A stretch of 58,043 bases of DNA from contig NZ_SLXB01000026.1 of assembly GCF_004342845.1 (NCBI RefSeq), positions 1 through 58,043 on the forward strand, read 5' to 3'. The position numbers and the translations under genes were made by a program. Shown here one piece after another: positions 44,337 to 54,384 of the stretch (the first letter of the stretch is position 1; each line of letters opens with the position of its first letter). The DNA comes from Prevotella heparinolytica (GTDB taxonomy: Bacteria; Bacteroidota; Bacteroidia; Bacteroidales; Bacteroidaceae). Below the pieces are notes generated by a model that worked only from the letters and a program-made list of their open reading frames with translations, had not been told where the DNA came from and searched no databases.

Positions 44337-45362
44337 ACGTGAGTTCGACGAAATTAAAACAATGAAGTCTGTATGTCATAAGTTCTTTGTACCTTGATGC
44401 AAGGTTTCTTCGGAAAGCAACAATATGCAGCCAGTGCACTCAGTAGATTGACCATGAAATTGTCAAAGCAGCGGTGTCTTGAGTGTTCTACCTGAGCAAT
44501 GTTCTTGAGTTCATCATTGACAGTCTCGATGATGGCTCTCTTTCTGATAAGCAGACTGTCCGAGATGGATGTCAACGCACCTTTCATGTTGCTCTTGAGT
44601 TTAGTAATGAGTTGTATGCCATCCACGAAGAGTTTCTCAAAAAGAGACTTCCCTATATAACCTTTGTCACCGACCAACTTCCCGTATATAAACTCCACAA
44701 AGTTCCTGTATTCCAACGGCTTGCGGTCATCAACGTCTCCCGGTGTAATCATGAAATTGAGCAGTTCCCCCTTCTCGTTGCAGATTAGATGAAGCTTGAA
44801 ACCGAAGAACCAACCCATCGAGCATTTTCCCCTTTGGGCTATGCCCTTGAATACCTTGTGGATATGAATGCGTTGGTTCCTGCAAACGCGCAAAGGGGTG
44901 CTGTCCACAAAACTGATGCCGTTACATTTACCTAAAAGAACCTTCTTGATGAATAATGCCAATGGAAGAGCCACTTCCCGCTCAAGTTCTACGAAACGGT
45001 TGTAAGAGACAACTTTAGGAAACAGGTGGCGAAGATGCTTACATACTTTCTCAAGAAAGAAGTGCTTGAGACACCGATAGCCGGAGTCATGAAAGAGAAT
45101 CATGATAAGCATTACCTCTGCCTTTGACATCGTAGAAGCGCGGTGATAACTACGGTGGGGATTGCTTTTTATAGTATATTTTGCCATCATAGCATCAAAA
45201 AACTTGCAAAAGTCATCTGCCATACAGAATAATTCGGTAACTTTGTCCTCGGTGATCATAGCGATTATTGTTTGTATTTCTTTGATTTTTATCACTATAA
45301 AGATACAGCAATTTTCGCTAATCACCAATTATTCAGGCAATTATAATTTGTCGAACTCACGT
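44337..45362 (-). mobile_element. IS982-family insertion sequence, intact, 1026 bp
   Basis: Terminal inverted repeats begin ACGTGAGTTCGAC (44337-44349) and end GTCGAACTCACGT (45350-45362), perfect over 13 bp and partly matched further in. The element is flanked by a direct duplication TATTTA (44331-44336 and 45363-45368). It holds one full-length transposase gene on the minus strand. Identical repeats and clean target duplication suggest a recent insertion. Confidence 0.93.
44354..45259 (-). CDS. IS982-family transposase
   Basis: 301 residues from the ATG at 45259. The DDE residues are visible: D119 in SFVDSTPLRVC, D198 in LVGDKGYIG and E245 in RAIIETVNDELKN. The block RIHIHKVFKGIAQRGKCSMGWFFGFKLHL is the family signature, here quoted by its ends at about residues 130-158. 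The reading frame is uninterrupted and its stop lies inside the left terminal repeat region, so the element should be able to move. Confidence 0.95.
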   Translation of the reverse strand: MITEDKVTELFCMADDFCKFFDAMMAKYTIKSNPHRSYHRASTMSKAEVMLIMILFHDSGYRCLKHFFLEKVCKHLRHLFPKVVSYNRFVELEREVALPLALFIKKVLLGKCNGISFVDSTPLRVCRNQRIHIHKVFKGIAQRGKCSMGWFFGFKLHLICNEKGELLNFMITPGDVDDRKPLEYRNFVEFIYGKLVGDKGYIGKSLFEKLFVDGIQLITKLKSNMKGALTSISDSLLIRKRAIIETVNDELKNIAQVEHSRHRCFDNFMVNLLSALAAYCCFPKKPCIKVQRTYDIQTSLF

Positions 45363-45394
45363 TATTTACTTTATTCAGATACCCGAAGGTCGGT

Positions 45395-45931
45395 ATGGAG
45401 GAAGAAAAAGAGAACAATCGGTCAGATGCTTTGAAAGATAAATTTGAGACGCTTTTCAAAGAGAATTATTCTTGTCTTTATTATTATGCTCTTCATTTTA
45501 TTCCTGATAGTGAGATTTGTAAAGATTTAGTAAGTGATACATTCCATTTTATATGGGAAAATATTGAAACCTTACGTATGGAAACAGCAAAGGTTTATAT
45601 GTATACTCATCTTCAACGGCTTTGCATTGATTATCTTCGTCGTTTAGGTATGGCAGTTAGCAAAACAGACTCTTATCTTGCTATGCTTCGAGAGTGGAAT
45701 GAGAATGATTGGAGAGAAAGTGAAGAACGTATTCAGAATATTATGTGTCTGATAAAGCAGATGCCCACACTTACCCGGACAGTAATGGAGCAATGTTATA
45801 TATATAAAAAGAAATACGTAGAGGTAGCTGAATTTACAGGCCTTTCAGAGAGTGGTGTGCGTAAGCATGTGATGAAAGGATTGAATATTATCAGACGATA
45901 TTTTTCCGTTAAATATAAAAAACGACAGTGA
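45395..45931 (+). CDS. ECF-type RNA polymerase sigma factor
   Basis: 178 residues with the sigma-70 region 2 (about 15-85; YYYALHFIPDSEICKDLVSDTFHFIWEN) and region 4 (about 110-170; MPTLTRTVMEQC, YVEVAEFTGLSESGVRKHVMKG). This group is normally held inactive by a membrane anti-sigma factor and released by a signal from a TonB-dependent outer-membrane receptor. The anti-sigma gene follows 67 bp downstream and the receptor gene after it. The start codon is only 32 bp from the right end of the IS, which separates the gene from its apparent promoter. Confidence 0.94.
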   Translation: MEEEKENNRSDALKDKFETLFKENYSCLYYYALHFIPDSEICKDLVSDTFHFIWENIETLRMETAKVYMYTHLQRLCIDYLRRLGMAVSKTDSYLAMLREWNENDWRESEERIQNIMCLIKQMPTLTRTVMEQCYIYKKKYVEVAEFTGLSESGVRKHVMKGLNIIRRYFSVKYKKRQ

Positions 45932-45998
45932 CTGAGTCGTTGCTCAGTTCGTAATAGATAATGTTATAAATATCTTATATTGTGAGGAAGTAAGCTTT

Positions 45999-47138
45999 AT
46001 GAATAACTCAAATAGTAAAGATGATAAATTGGGTAAAGAAGTATATCAAGCGCCTGAAGAGAATTTGCATTACGAATGTGAGCAAGCATTATTGCGCTGT
46101 CATTTCAAGTTGCCTTCTGTCAATGATGAATGGAAGAAGTTCCAACATTCGGTACCGTCGAATCTATTGACCGACAAACGTAAAAAGCGCCTTTTTACCT
46201 ATTATATTATAGGTGGAATCTCGGTAGCCGCAATGATATTGGGGGCGGTTTTTTTTGTTTTGCCGGAGCATAAAGCGCAGAGAGTGAAAGGTCGCGAAAA
46301 GATGGAACTATTGATAACTTCAAAATCTGAGGAACGGCAAGTTGTTTTGGAGGAGTCGGAAGACGCTGTTTCCGAAGAACGGACGGTGGTGATTGATAAT
46401 ACAGTTCCTCGTATAGAACAACAAGGTGCTGTTTTGTCGGAAAGAGAAGCCGATTATACTCATGTAAACGTCAAGAAAATCCGTCATAATATTGTTTCCA
46501 TACCTCGGGGCAAAGTCTATAAGATACTTTTAAACGATGGAACGGAGGTTTGGCTTAATGCAGACAGTCGCTTCTCTTTTCCTTCCCGTTTTTCCGGTAA
46601 GAATCGTGTTGTGACACTTGACGGGGAAGCATATTTCAAAGTAGCGCCTGATGAGCATAAGCCTTTTATTATTGTCACTGATAAAATGACAACACAAGTA
46701 TTAGGGACAGAGTTTAATATCAAAGCGTATAAAGAATCTGAAACACATGTGACGCTGGTGCGTGGTTCGGTATGCGTGCGATTGCCTCATAAAAAAGAGG
46801 AAGTAATTCTAACTCCGGGTGACGACATTGTTTGCACCGAGGATAACTACCAAGTGAGAAAAATAGATACAAGTTATTATAGCCAGTGGATGGAAGGTTA
46901 CTTTTATTATGATGACGTATCCCTTACTGATATTTTACGTGATCTCGGGCGTTGGTATAATTTTTCTGTCGAGATAGAACAGAATCCTTCACTTATGAAT
47001 CTGCGACTACACTTTATTGCAGAGCGAGGCGATAATATCGAACAGGTAATTGAGAATTTGAATGCTTATGAGTCTTTTTCTGTTATAAAAACAGAGAATA
47101 AGCTGACCGTGAAATGGAAAGATAATGAAATCCAATGA
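45999..47138 (+). CDS. FecR-type anti-sigma factor
   Basis: 379 residues. A cytoplasmic N-terminal part (about 1-65) binds the sigma factor, one membrane helix spans about 70-87 (YYIIGGISVAAMILGAVFFVL), and the periplasmic FecR domain follows (about 170-275; SIPRGKVYKILLNDGTEVWLNADS, FSGKNRVVTLDGEAYFKVA, TTQVLGTEFNIKAY). A C-terminal STN-like DUF4974 domain completes it (FYYDDVSLTDILRDLGRWYN). It relays a signal from the SusC-type receptor. GAGGAAG precedes the ATG. A terminator-like hairpin lies between it and the SusC gene. Confidence 0.95.
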   Translation: MNNSNSKDDKLGKEVYQAPEENLHYECEQALLRCHFKLPSVNDEWKKFQHSVPSNLLTDKRKKRLFTYYIIGGISVAAMILGAVFFVLPEHKAQRVKGREKMELLITSKSEERQVVLEESEDAVSEERTVVIDNTVPRIEQQGAVLSEREADYTHVNVKKIRHNIVSIPRGKVYKILLNDGTEVWLNADSRFSFPSRFSGKNRVVTLDGEAYFKVAPDEHKPFIIVTDKMTTQVLGTEFNIKAYKESETHVTLVRGSVCVRLPHKKEEVILTPGDDIVCTEDNYQVRKIDTSYYSQWMEGYFYYDDVSLTDILRDLGRWYNFSVEIEQNPSLMNLRLHFIAERGDNIEQVIENLNAYESFSVIKTENKLTVKWKDNEIQ

Positions 47139-47276
47139 AGGAGTATCAAATATGATTTTGAAATAATGAGATAAATATTTGTCTTAGAGAACAAATGAAA
47201 TGAATTATTCCGCATAAGCGAGAGATGATGTAAAATGTGGTTCTCAAGAGTAAGAAGGTAAAGATTTAAAATAAAG

Positions 47277-47308
47277 AGCGTTTAGTGGGACTAAACGCTT
47301 TCTTTTTT
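47277..47308 (+). terminator. Terminator or attenuator between anti-sigma and SusC genes
   Basis: A 9-bp stem (AGCGTTTAG 47277-47285; CTAAACGCT 47291-47299) with a TGGGA loop is followed by TTCTTTTTT. It separates the regulatory pair from the transport genes. Confidence 0.85.
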
Positions 47309-47349
47309 CGTATTTAAATAAAAGTCACCTTTAATTTAATCATAATTTT

Positions 47350-50300
47350 ATGAAAAGTTATTGTTTTTTGAAAACCTTCCGTATGAAGTTTTTATTCTTC
47401 TTACTATTCTTTTTTACCGGGGGTATTGGGAGTGGAAGTGCGCTGGCGCAAAGTACTTCACAGAAAATAGATTTGGTATGTCAGAATGAGGCTATGCCGA
47501 CTGTACTGAAAAAGTTGGAACAAGAGACTAAATTCAAATTCTTGTTTACTTATAATGAGATACAGCATTTTAAGGTAACGGTTGAGATTAAATCGAAAAC
47601 AATTGATGAGGTGATGAAGGCTATTTTAGCCTCTTATCCGTTAACTTATAAGATTAACGGGATATATGTCACAGTTTCAGCTTTGCAGAAAGCGAAGCAG
47701 AAACGCATAAAAGGGCGTGTAGTGGATGTTGCCGGAGTCCCTTTGCCCGGTGTGACTATTCTTACCAATGACCTTTATGTGGCGGGAGTCAGTGATGTTG
47801 ATGGGAATTTTGATATTTTAATTCCCGATAAAAAGGAAATAACGGAAGTGAAATTTTCTTATATTGGGATGAAAGCCGTATTTGTGCCTTTTACGGGAAA
47901 GCAACTCTTTATTTTCATGAAAGATGATACGCAGCTTGTAGATGAAGTAGTCGTCAATGGTATATTTGAGCGTAAAAAAGAGAGCTTCACGGGTGCCACT
48001 ACTGTTATTAGAAAAGAAGAACTGATGCGGAACGGCAGTCAAAACTTGTTGCAAAATTTGAAGAATATAGATCCGTCTTTTAAGATTGTAGAGAATATGG
48101 ACTTAGGTTCCAATCCAAATGCCATGCCCGAAATCCGAATGCGTGGTCAACAGTCAATGCCCGATTTGAAAGGAACGTATAATGGGAATCCTAACCAACC
48201 ATTGTTTATATTGGATGGTTTTGAGGCCGATGTTACTGCTGTTTACGACTTGGATATGAATCGTGTAGAGACTATTGTCTTGTTGAAAGATGCTGCGGCA
48301 AAAGCAATTTACGGCTCTAAGGCTGCTAATGGGGTAGTGGTGATAGAAACACGTAAGCCTGAAGCCGGAAAACTGCGAATCACTTATAAGGGAGATTTGA
48401 ATTTTACTATTCCTGATCTGACGGGATATAATCTTTGCAATGCACGTGAGAAGTTTGAAGTGGATAAAGCACATGGAACGTATTCCGACCCGTGGTTTTG
48501 GGAACAATATTTGAATAATATACAATCGGAGATAGCGCGTGGTGTAGATACCGATTGGTTGGCGCAACCTTTACGTATGGGAGTCGGACATCGACATTCT
48601 GTTTATCTGGAAGGCGGTGATGAACGTCTTCGATATGGCGTAAATCTACTTTATAATGATATCAAAGGTATTATGAAAGGTTCTGGGCGTAAAACGTTCA
48701 CCGGAGGAAGTATGCTTTCCTACCGTTATAAGAATTTATTGTTTCGCAATCAATTCAACGCCACTTTGAATCATGCAGATGACTCTCCTTACGGCTCTTT
48801 TTCTGAATATGCAGAGTTGAACCCCTATTGGACACCATACGATAGGAATGGCAATTTGAAGCAAATAGCCGGTTCAACAGGCGGTGGAGGTTTGGTGGGG
48901 GTGACTAAAGGAAATCCGTTGTGGAATGCTACTATAGGTACAAGGAATTTCAGTAAATATACCAATCTGACTAATAATTTCTATATCGAGTGGCAGTTGC
49001 TCGAATCATTAAAATTGATGGGACGTCTGGGACTGTCGAAAACAATCAATAAGCGAGATGATTTTTATCCTGCCTCTCATACTTATTTTTTAGGGTATTC
49101 GGAAGAACGTTCTTTTGATAAAGGAAGTTATAGTAAATCTGACGGCGAGAGTAGTTCTGTATCTGTTGACGTAACGGCGAATTATTCGTTATTATTGAAT
49201 AAAAATCAGTTGTTTTTCAATGCAGGTTGGAATATGCAGCAAAATCAATCGGAAACTACTCGTTTTAAAGTAATAGGTTTTCCCAATGATCGTATCAACT
49301 TCATTGCTTCCGGTTTGAAACCGGACCCGAATCAACCATTTTCCGGAAACGAAAGTATCGTTCGCTCAATTAGTTTGCTGTCGGCTTTGAACTATTCATA
49401 CGATGACCGTTATTTGGCAGACCTCTCGTATCGTGCCAGTGCCTCTTCTCTTTTTGGAAAAGAAAACCGTTGGGGACATTTTTGGGCAATGGGCGCAGGT
49501 TGGAATTTGCATAAGGAACATTTTATGGAAGACGTTACATGGTTGAAGCAATTTAAAGTAAGGGCCTCTACGGGTTATACCGGAGCACAAAATTTCAGTT
49601 CGTATCAGGCATTGGCCACTTTTAGTTATTATCAGACGCAAGCTTATGATAATTGGATAGGAGCTTATCTGATGACTTTGCCTAACGACAACTTGAAATG
49701 GCAGAAAACCCAAGATTATAATATTGGGGTTGATGTTAACCTCTTTAATCGTTTGAGTATCCGTTACGATTATTATGTACAGAAGACCGAAGACCAGCTT
49801 TTGGCGCTTACAATTCCGCCTTCCATGGGATTTCGTAGTTATATGGAGAATTTGGGAAGTACCGAAAACAAAGGTATGGAGCTGAAGTTGAATGCGCATC
49901 TTTTATATAATCCGGCAGATAATCGTTACTTAAGCGCATTTTTCTCTATTGCCAATAACTCGAATAAGCTTAAAAAAATATCAAATGCCTTGAAAAACTA
50001 CAATGATGAAGTAGATGGCAAAATTATAGCCGGACAAACGAATAGACCTCAGCTTCATTTTATTGAAGGAGAATCAATGAATGCTATTTGGGCTGTACGG
50101 TCATTGGGTATTGACCCGGCTACGGGAGATGAATTATATCGGACTAAAGATGGACAAACTACAACGGAATGGAAAGCTGAAAATCAAGTTGTGTGTGGAG
50201 ATGCCATGCCGAAATGTACAGGCACTTTCGGATTGAACTTAGATTATAAAGGTATTTTCATGAATATGTCTTTCTATTATCAGTTGGGCGGACAAATATA

Positions 50301-50658
50301 TAATCAGACATTGGTAAACCGTGTGGAAAATGCTTATGTCGGTCTGAACGTAGATAAGCGGATATATAATGCGGTTTGGAAGCAACCGGGTGATATCGTT
50401 GATTTTTCTTATAGTCCTTATAAGACAACCAAGCCAAGCTCCCGTTTTATTCAGGATTTGAATGAATTGCGTTTTTCTATCTTGAATGTCGGTTATGATT
50501 TTCGCCATACGACTTTTCTGAACCGGCTTAAACTCGCACAACTGAAGGTCAGTTTTTATATGAACGATATTTTTCGTGTATCTACCGTGAAAGTGGAAAG
50601 AGGATTAGACTATCCGTTTGCTCGCACTTATTCGGTTTCTTTACAGGCAACTTTTTAA
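47350..50658 (+). CDS. SusC/RagA-type TonB-linked outer membrane receptor with STN domain
   Basis: 1102 residues. A signal peptide ending ALAQ is followed by an STN signalling domain (about 40-115; VLKKLEQETKFKFLFTYNE), which links it to the anti-sigma factor. Then come a carboxypeptidase-like domain (KGRVVDVAGVPLPGVTILT), the plug (ending IVLLKDAAAKAIYGSKAANGVVVIET) and a 22-strand barrel ending SLQATF. The protein imports a ligand captured by the SusD partner, powered by TonB. The TonB box region is DEVVVNG. Two start codons are possible (47350, 47383). Confidence 0.96.
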   Translation: MKSYCFLKTFRMKFLFFLLFFFTGGIGSGSALAQSTSQKIDLVCQNEAMPTVLKKLEQETKFKFLFTYNEIQHFKVTVEIKSKTIDEVMKAILASYPLTYKINGIYVTVSALQKAKQKRIKGRVVDVAGVPLPGVTILTNDLYVAGVSDVDGNFDILIPDKKEITEVKFSYIGMKAVFVPFTGKQLFIFMKDDTQLVDEVVVNGIFERKKESFTGATTVIRKEELMRNGSQNLLQNLKNIDPSFKIVENMDLGSNPNAMPEIRMRGQQSMPDLKGTYNGNPNQPLFILDGFEADVTAVYDLDMNRVETIVLLKDAAAKAIYGSKAANGVVVIETRKPEAGKLRITYKGDLNFTIPDLTGYNLCNAREKFEVDKAHGTYSDPWFWEQYLNNIQSEIARGVDTDWLAQPLRMGVGHRHSVYLEGGDERLRYGVNLLYNDIKGIMKGSGRKTFTGGSMLSYRYKNLLFRNQFNATLNHADDSPYGSFSEYAELNPYWTPYDRNGNLKQIAGSTGGGGLVGVTKGNPLWNATIGTRNFSKYTNLTNNFYIEWQLLESLKLMGRLGLSKTINKRDDFYPASHTYFLGYSEERSFDKGSYSKSDGESSSVSVDVTANYSLLLNKNQLFFNAGWNMQQNQSETTRFKVIGFPNDRINFIASGLKPDPNQPFSGNESIVRSISLLSALNYSYDDRYLADLSYRASASSLFGKENRWGHFWAMGAGWNLHKEHFMEDVTWLKQFKVRASTGYTGAQNFSSYQALATFSYYQTQAYDNWIGAYLMTLPNDNLKWQKTQDYNIGVDVNLFNRLSIRYDYYVQKTEDQLLALTIPPSMGFRSYMENLGSTENKGMELKLNAHLLYNPADNRYLSAFFSIANNSNKLKKISNALKNYNDEVDGKIIAGQTNRPQLHFIEGESMNAIWAVRSLGIDPATGDELYRTKDGQTTTEWKAENQVVCGDAMPKCTGTFGLNLDYKGIFMNMSFYYQLGGQIYNQTLVNRVENAYVGLNVDKRIYNAVWKQPGDIVDFSYSPYKTTKPSSRFIQDLNELRFSILNVGYDFRHTTFLNRLKLAQLKVSFYMNDIFRVSTVKVERGLDYPFARTYSVSLQATF

Positions 50659-50669
50659 TATAGTAAGAT

Positions 50670-52103
50670 ATGATGGCAAAAATACAAAAAATAAGAGGAA
50701 TACTTGGGATACTGTTCTTGTCTTTGCTGAGTATTTCGTGTCAGGACTGGTTAGATGTCAGTCCGAAGTCTGAAGTGAAATATGATGATTTGTTCAGCTA
50801 CAAAAATGGATTTAAAGATCAGTTGACTGGAATTTATACAGCGCTTTGTGCCGATAATTTGTATGGTGCGAACCTTACTTTTGGTATGGCGGATGCCTTG
50901 GGACAGCAATATGTATGGAAGCAGGAGGCAGGTACTTACTATCACCTGCATCGGTTTGAATACGAGAATACTACCAGCCGTGGGGTAATCAACAATGTGT
51001 GGAGTAGTATGTATAATGCGATTGCCAATATTAATATCTTCTTGCAGGGCATTGATGAGCATCGGGGAGTTCTGTCGGAAGTAGAAGAAAATGTTTATGA
51101 AGGCGAAGCCTATGCTTTGCGTGCCTTCTTGCATTTCGATTTGCTCCGATGGTTCGGTAAGAGTTATGTGAGCGGTGCCGGTGAAAAAGCCATTCCGTAT
51201 GTGAAGGGGGTATCAAAGGAGGTCACTCCATTATCTACAGTTTCAGAGTGCATTGATTTGGTGATTGAGGATTTGAAACGTGCATTGGATTTATTGGCGG
51301 TAGATCCCATAAAGACAGGTGATTCTGCTACGAATTTTTTGGGTACGCGTGATTTTCATTTCAATTATTATGCTACTTGCGCTTTGTTGGCTCGTGCCTA
51401 TCTTTATAAAAATGATAAAAGTAATGCGTTGCGATGTGCTCATGAAGTGATTGAATCGAACAAGTATCCTTGGGTGGAAAGTACTAATGTCACTACCAAT
51501 ACACGTGAAACACGTGACGGGATTTTTAAGTCGGAGTGTATCTTCACTCTTAATAATACAAGGTTGAAGTCGTTGACAGAAAGATTCTTGAAAGAAGGAG
51601 AAAGCAATACCGTGGGTAATTTGCTTATCATGTCTCCGGAAGTATGTGCGGAAATATTTGAGACCAATTTGTATGGTTTTGATTGGCGGTATAATTATTA
51701 TTTTGAAACATTGTCAAGCTATTATCTTGGCAGTACTAAGTTGTGGCAGTTTTCTTCTAATTATAACAATCGTCAGCCATTGCTCAGAATCAGTGAGATG
51801 TGGTTGATTGCGGCTGAATGTGCAGCTACGAAGAAAGATGCTGTGAACTGTATCAATACATTGCGCAGGCATAGAGGTTTTGATGAAGGGGGTATGCTGG
51901 CCGAAGAGGGGACGACCGATGTAATGTTGAAAACCATTATTGGAAAAGAATACCGAAAAGAGTTTATCGGTGAAGGGCAATGGTTCTTATATTGCAAACG
52001 TTTGGATATTGAAGAGATTCCTAATGTAACGGTTCCTTTCAGTAAGGGATTTTATATACTTCCGATGCCTGATCAGGAAAAGGAATATGGTAGTAGAAAA
52101 TAA
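50670..52103 (+). CDS. SusD/RagB-type surface lipoprotein
   Basis: 477 residues with a lipoprotein signal ending LLSISC, followed by the family start QDWLDVSPKSEV. The helical SusD core with TPR-like elements contains EGEAYALRAFLHFDLLRWFG and YATCALLARAYLYKNDKSNAL. The C-terminal half carries RISEMWLIAAECAA and IIGKEYRKEFIGEGQWFLYCKRL. It forms the lid on the SusC barrel and binds the substrate at the cell surface. It is 11 bp after susC. Confidence 0.95.
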   Translation: MMAKIQKIRGILGILFLSLLSISCQDWLDVSPKSEVKYDDLFSYKNGFKDQLTGIYTALCADNLYGANLTFGMADALGQQYVWKQEAGTYYHLHRFEYENTTSRGVINNVWSSMYNAIANINIFLQGIDEHRGVLSEVEENVYEGEAYALRAFLHFDLLRWFGKSYVSGAGEKAIPYVKGVSKEVTPLSTVSECIDLVIEDLKRALDLLAVDPIKTGDSATNFLGTRDFHFNYYATCALLARAYLYKNDKSNALRCAHEVIESNKYPWVESTNVTTNTRETRDGIFKSECIFTLNNTRLKSLTERFLKEGESNTVGNLLIMSPEVCAEIFETNLYGFDWRYNYYFETLSSYYLGSTKLWQFSSNYNNRQPLLRISEMWLIAAECAATKKDAVNCINTLRRHRGFDEGGMLAEEGTTDVMLKTIIGKEYRKEFIGEGQWFLYCKRLDIEEIPNVTVPFSKGFYILPMPDQEKEYGSRK

Positions 52104-52121
52104 AAAGAAAGGAGACGATAT

Positions 52122-52799
52122 ATGAAAAGATTCGGTTATACGACAGGTTTATTGTTGCTATTGATGGTAAGTTGTACCCAAACCGGGTATTTGCGATATG
52201 ACACAGATGTAGCCTCTTTGCGGTTTATTTATTCTCCGGCAGGGAAAGATAGTACGATCTACTCTTTTGGCTTACATCCGGGGATAGAAGAAGATATCGT
52301 AGAAGTTCCGTTCAAACTGATAGGTGTAAGTTCTTCCGGAGCAAGAGACGTTGCTGTGGAAGTAGTTAAAGAGAAGACAACGGCTACGGAAAATAATGAT
52401 TTTGTGATTGAACCGTGCAGATTACCGGCAGATGCTATTACCGGTAGTGTAAAGATAAAAGTACGAAAAAATGCAAATTCGGATGCGGAGCGCAGGGTTG
52501 TTACTCTACATTTATGCGGCAACAATTACTTTTCTGAGGCTCCGGTCAATGAGTCGATGTTCCGGATTGTAATAACCAATGAATTGGCTGAACCTGTGGG
52601 ATGGATTTTCAATGAATACAGTCGTGTAAAACATGAGTTTGTTATATTGCATACAGGGGTTACTACGAATTATGACCAATGGAGTACTTCGGAGCAAATC
52701 TATTGGAAAGGCGTACTGATAAAAGCACTTTATGAATATAATAAAGCACATCCGGGAGAACCTTTGACTGATGAAAACGGTTTGGTGGTAACATTCTAA
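52122..52799 (+). CDS. DUF4843 lipoprotein
   Basis: 225 residues with a lipoprotein signal ending LLMVSC. The mature part matches the DUF4843 pattern seen beside SusC/SusD pairs: a first strand LRFIYSPAGKDSTIYSF, then VPFKLIGVSSSGARDVAVEVV, a central NNDFVIEP and a terminal WSTSEQIYWKGVLIKALYEYN. It probably sits at the surface with the SusCD complex as an accessory binder. The gap to susD is 18 bp. Confidence 0.85.
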   Translation: MKRFGYTTGLLLLLMVSCTQTGYLRYDTDVASLRFIYSPAGKDSTIYSFGLHPGIEEDIVEVPFKLIGVSSSGARDVAVEVVKEKTTATENNDFVIEPCRLPADAITGSVKIKVRKNANSDAERRVVTLHLCGNNYFSEAPVNESMFRIVITNELAEPVGWIFNEYSRVKHEFVILHTGVTTNYDQWSTSEQIYWKGVLIKALYEYNKAHPGEPLTDENGLVVTF

Positions 52800-52805
52800 G
52801 TATTA

Positions 52806-54371
52806 ATGGTAAAGATGCGTGCAATGATGGAAAATATGTTAAAAAACGGCCTATGCCTTATCGGATTGATAATAGGTCTGGCTGCTTGTTATGATGATCA
52901 CGGGAATTATAATTATTCCGAGTTACCCGGTATCACTCTTGAAGTAAAAGATACGGTATATGCCACCCAATTCAAGCCATTAGAATTGTCGGTGGAAATC
53001 AAACTGGATGGTGCAGAAGAAAGTGATTATGAATTTAGTTGGCGTCTTTGGTCGAACGAAATCGGAGGTGTCTGGAAACAAAAAACTATCTGCAAGACAA
53101 AAAAACTTTCTTATTCTGTGACCGAAATTCCAGGATCTTACTCGCTGGTACTTACTTGTCATAATAAGAAATCTGGAATAGATACCTACAAAAAGGTTCT
53201 TTTGGTTGTACAAGGAATTATTACCGAAGGATGGATGGTTTTGCAAGAGAAAGACGGAAAGACCGATTTCGATCTTATTATGAGTCCTTATTTTTCTAAC
53301 CGAGTAGATAAAGATCAGATATTACATGACGTTTATAAGTCGATCAACGGAGAACAATTGGAAGGAAGGGGCGTTAAGATAGGTAGTTTCTTCTGTTTGG
53401 GACGCTATCAGCATGTAATGATTCTGACAGATAAGGGGGGAGCTCGCTTGGATGCCATTACCATGCAGAAAACGTATGATATCTCTACTTTGATGACGGA
53501 TATGAGTGACTGGAAGCCGGAAAACTATATTTTCTATCATTATTATTGGAGCCCCGGACGATACGGTTATGACGCTCTCATTTCTAACGGACGTTTTTAT
53601 GAATATAGCGTCATCAGTGCGATGGGCTTTACTACATATATTGAACCTATTTTGATAGATGGAATGACTTATAAGTCATCTTCTTATGCTCCTCGTTATT
53701 TTGATTATTATCTGGCTATTATCTATGATGAACTGGGTGGGCGTTTCTTATGTTTTCCTAAAAAAAACGGAGGTTCTACATGGGTGCTTCAAGAAATGCC
53801 GGATAATGCTTCAGGCTCGGTGTTCAACATAAAGAATATGCGTGCGAAACTGCGGTATATGGATACAGGTTTTAAGAACTATGAGTATGGATTGTTTGAA
53901 GATTGGGATACTCATACGAATACTTTGTGTGTATTTAACTTTGATAGGAGAACTAATGTGGATAAGGCGATGTATAGTGCGGCTAACTGTCCTGAGATAC
54001 AGAATGCCAGTCATTTTGCCGTAGGAGACTTAGGACCGGTATTTTATTACGCTACAGACAGGGATATTTATCAATATGACTATACAGGTTCCAATACAGG
54101 CAAGAAGGTTTATTCTTTAGCTAACAGCGAGGAAAGGATTACAGGAATGAAAATCTTCAAACCTTGTGTCGATCGTTTCATTAAGTCACATCCTTACAAT
54201 AATAAGATTCTGATAATTTCCACTTATAACGAAAGTTCAAAAGAAGGAAAAGTGTATATGTATTATATCAACGTAAGTAATGGTGCCATCGACACTTCTT
54301 CGGAGAAAACTTTTAGCGGATTCGGACAAATCTTGGATATGGAGTATAATTACCCCAAATATGGTTCTTGA
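52806..54371 (+). CDS. PKD-like family surface lipoprotein
   Basis: 521 residues; a signal peptide ending IGLAAC and the N-terminal motif DDHGNYNY with the PKD-like domain (about 30-140; LSVEIKLDGAEESDYEFSWRLW, and SLVLTCHNKKSGIDTYKKV). The rest is a repeated beta-structure that could form a propeller, with blade-like strands such as GWMVLQEKDGKTDFDLI and GPVFYYATDRDIYQYDY. It follows the DUF4843 gene by 6 bp. Several start codons are possible within the first 12 codons. Role: surface binding, by context. Confidence 0.85.
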   Translation: MVKMRAMMENMLKNGLCLIGLIIGLAACYDDHGNYNYSELPGITLEVKDTVYATQFKPLELSVEIKLDGAEESDYEFSWRLWSNEIGGVWKQKTICKTKKLSYSVTEIPGSYSLVLTCHNKKSGIDTYKKVLLVVQGIITEGWMVLQEKDGKTDFDLIMSPYFSNRVDKDQILHDVYKSINGEQLEGRGVKIGSFFCLGRYQHVMILTDKGGARLDAITMQKTYDISTLMTDMSDWKPENYIFYHYYWSPGRYGYDALISNGRFYEYSVISAMGFTTYIEPILIDGMTYKSSSYAPRYFDYYLAIIYDELGGRFLCFPKKNGGSTWVLQEMPDNASGSVFNIKNMRAKLRYMDTGFKNYEYGLFEDWDTHTNTLCVFNFDRRTNVDKAMYSAANCPEIQNASHFAVGDLGPVFYYATDRDIYQYDYTGSNTGKKVYSLANSEERITGMKIFKPCVDRFIKSHPYNNKILIISTYNESSKEGKVYMYYINVSNGAIDTSSEKTFSGFGQILDMEYNYPKYGS

Positions 54372-54384
54372 AAAATATTTTCCA

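Noticed and set aside
45929..47349. Invertible promoter controlling the SusC locus
   Set aside because: No pair of inverted repeats flanking a promoter was found; the only repeat here is the terminator-type hairpin at 47277-47308.
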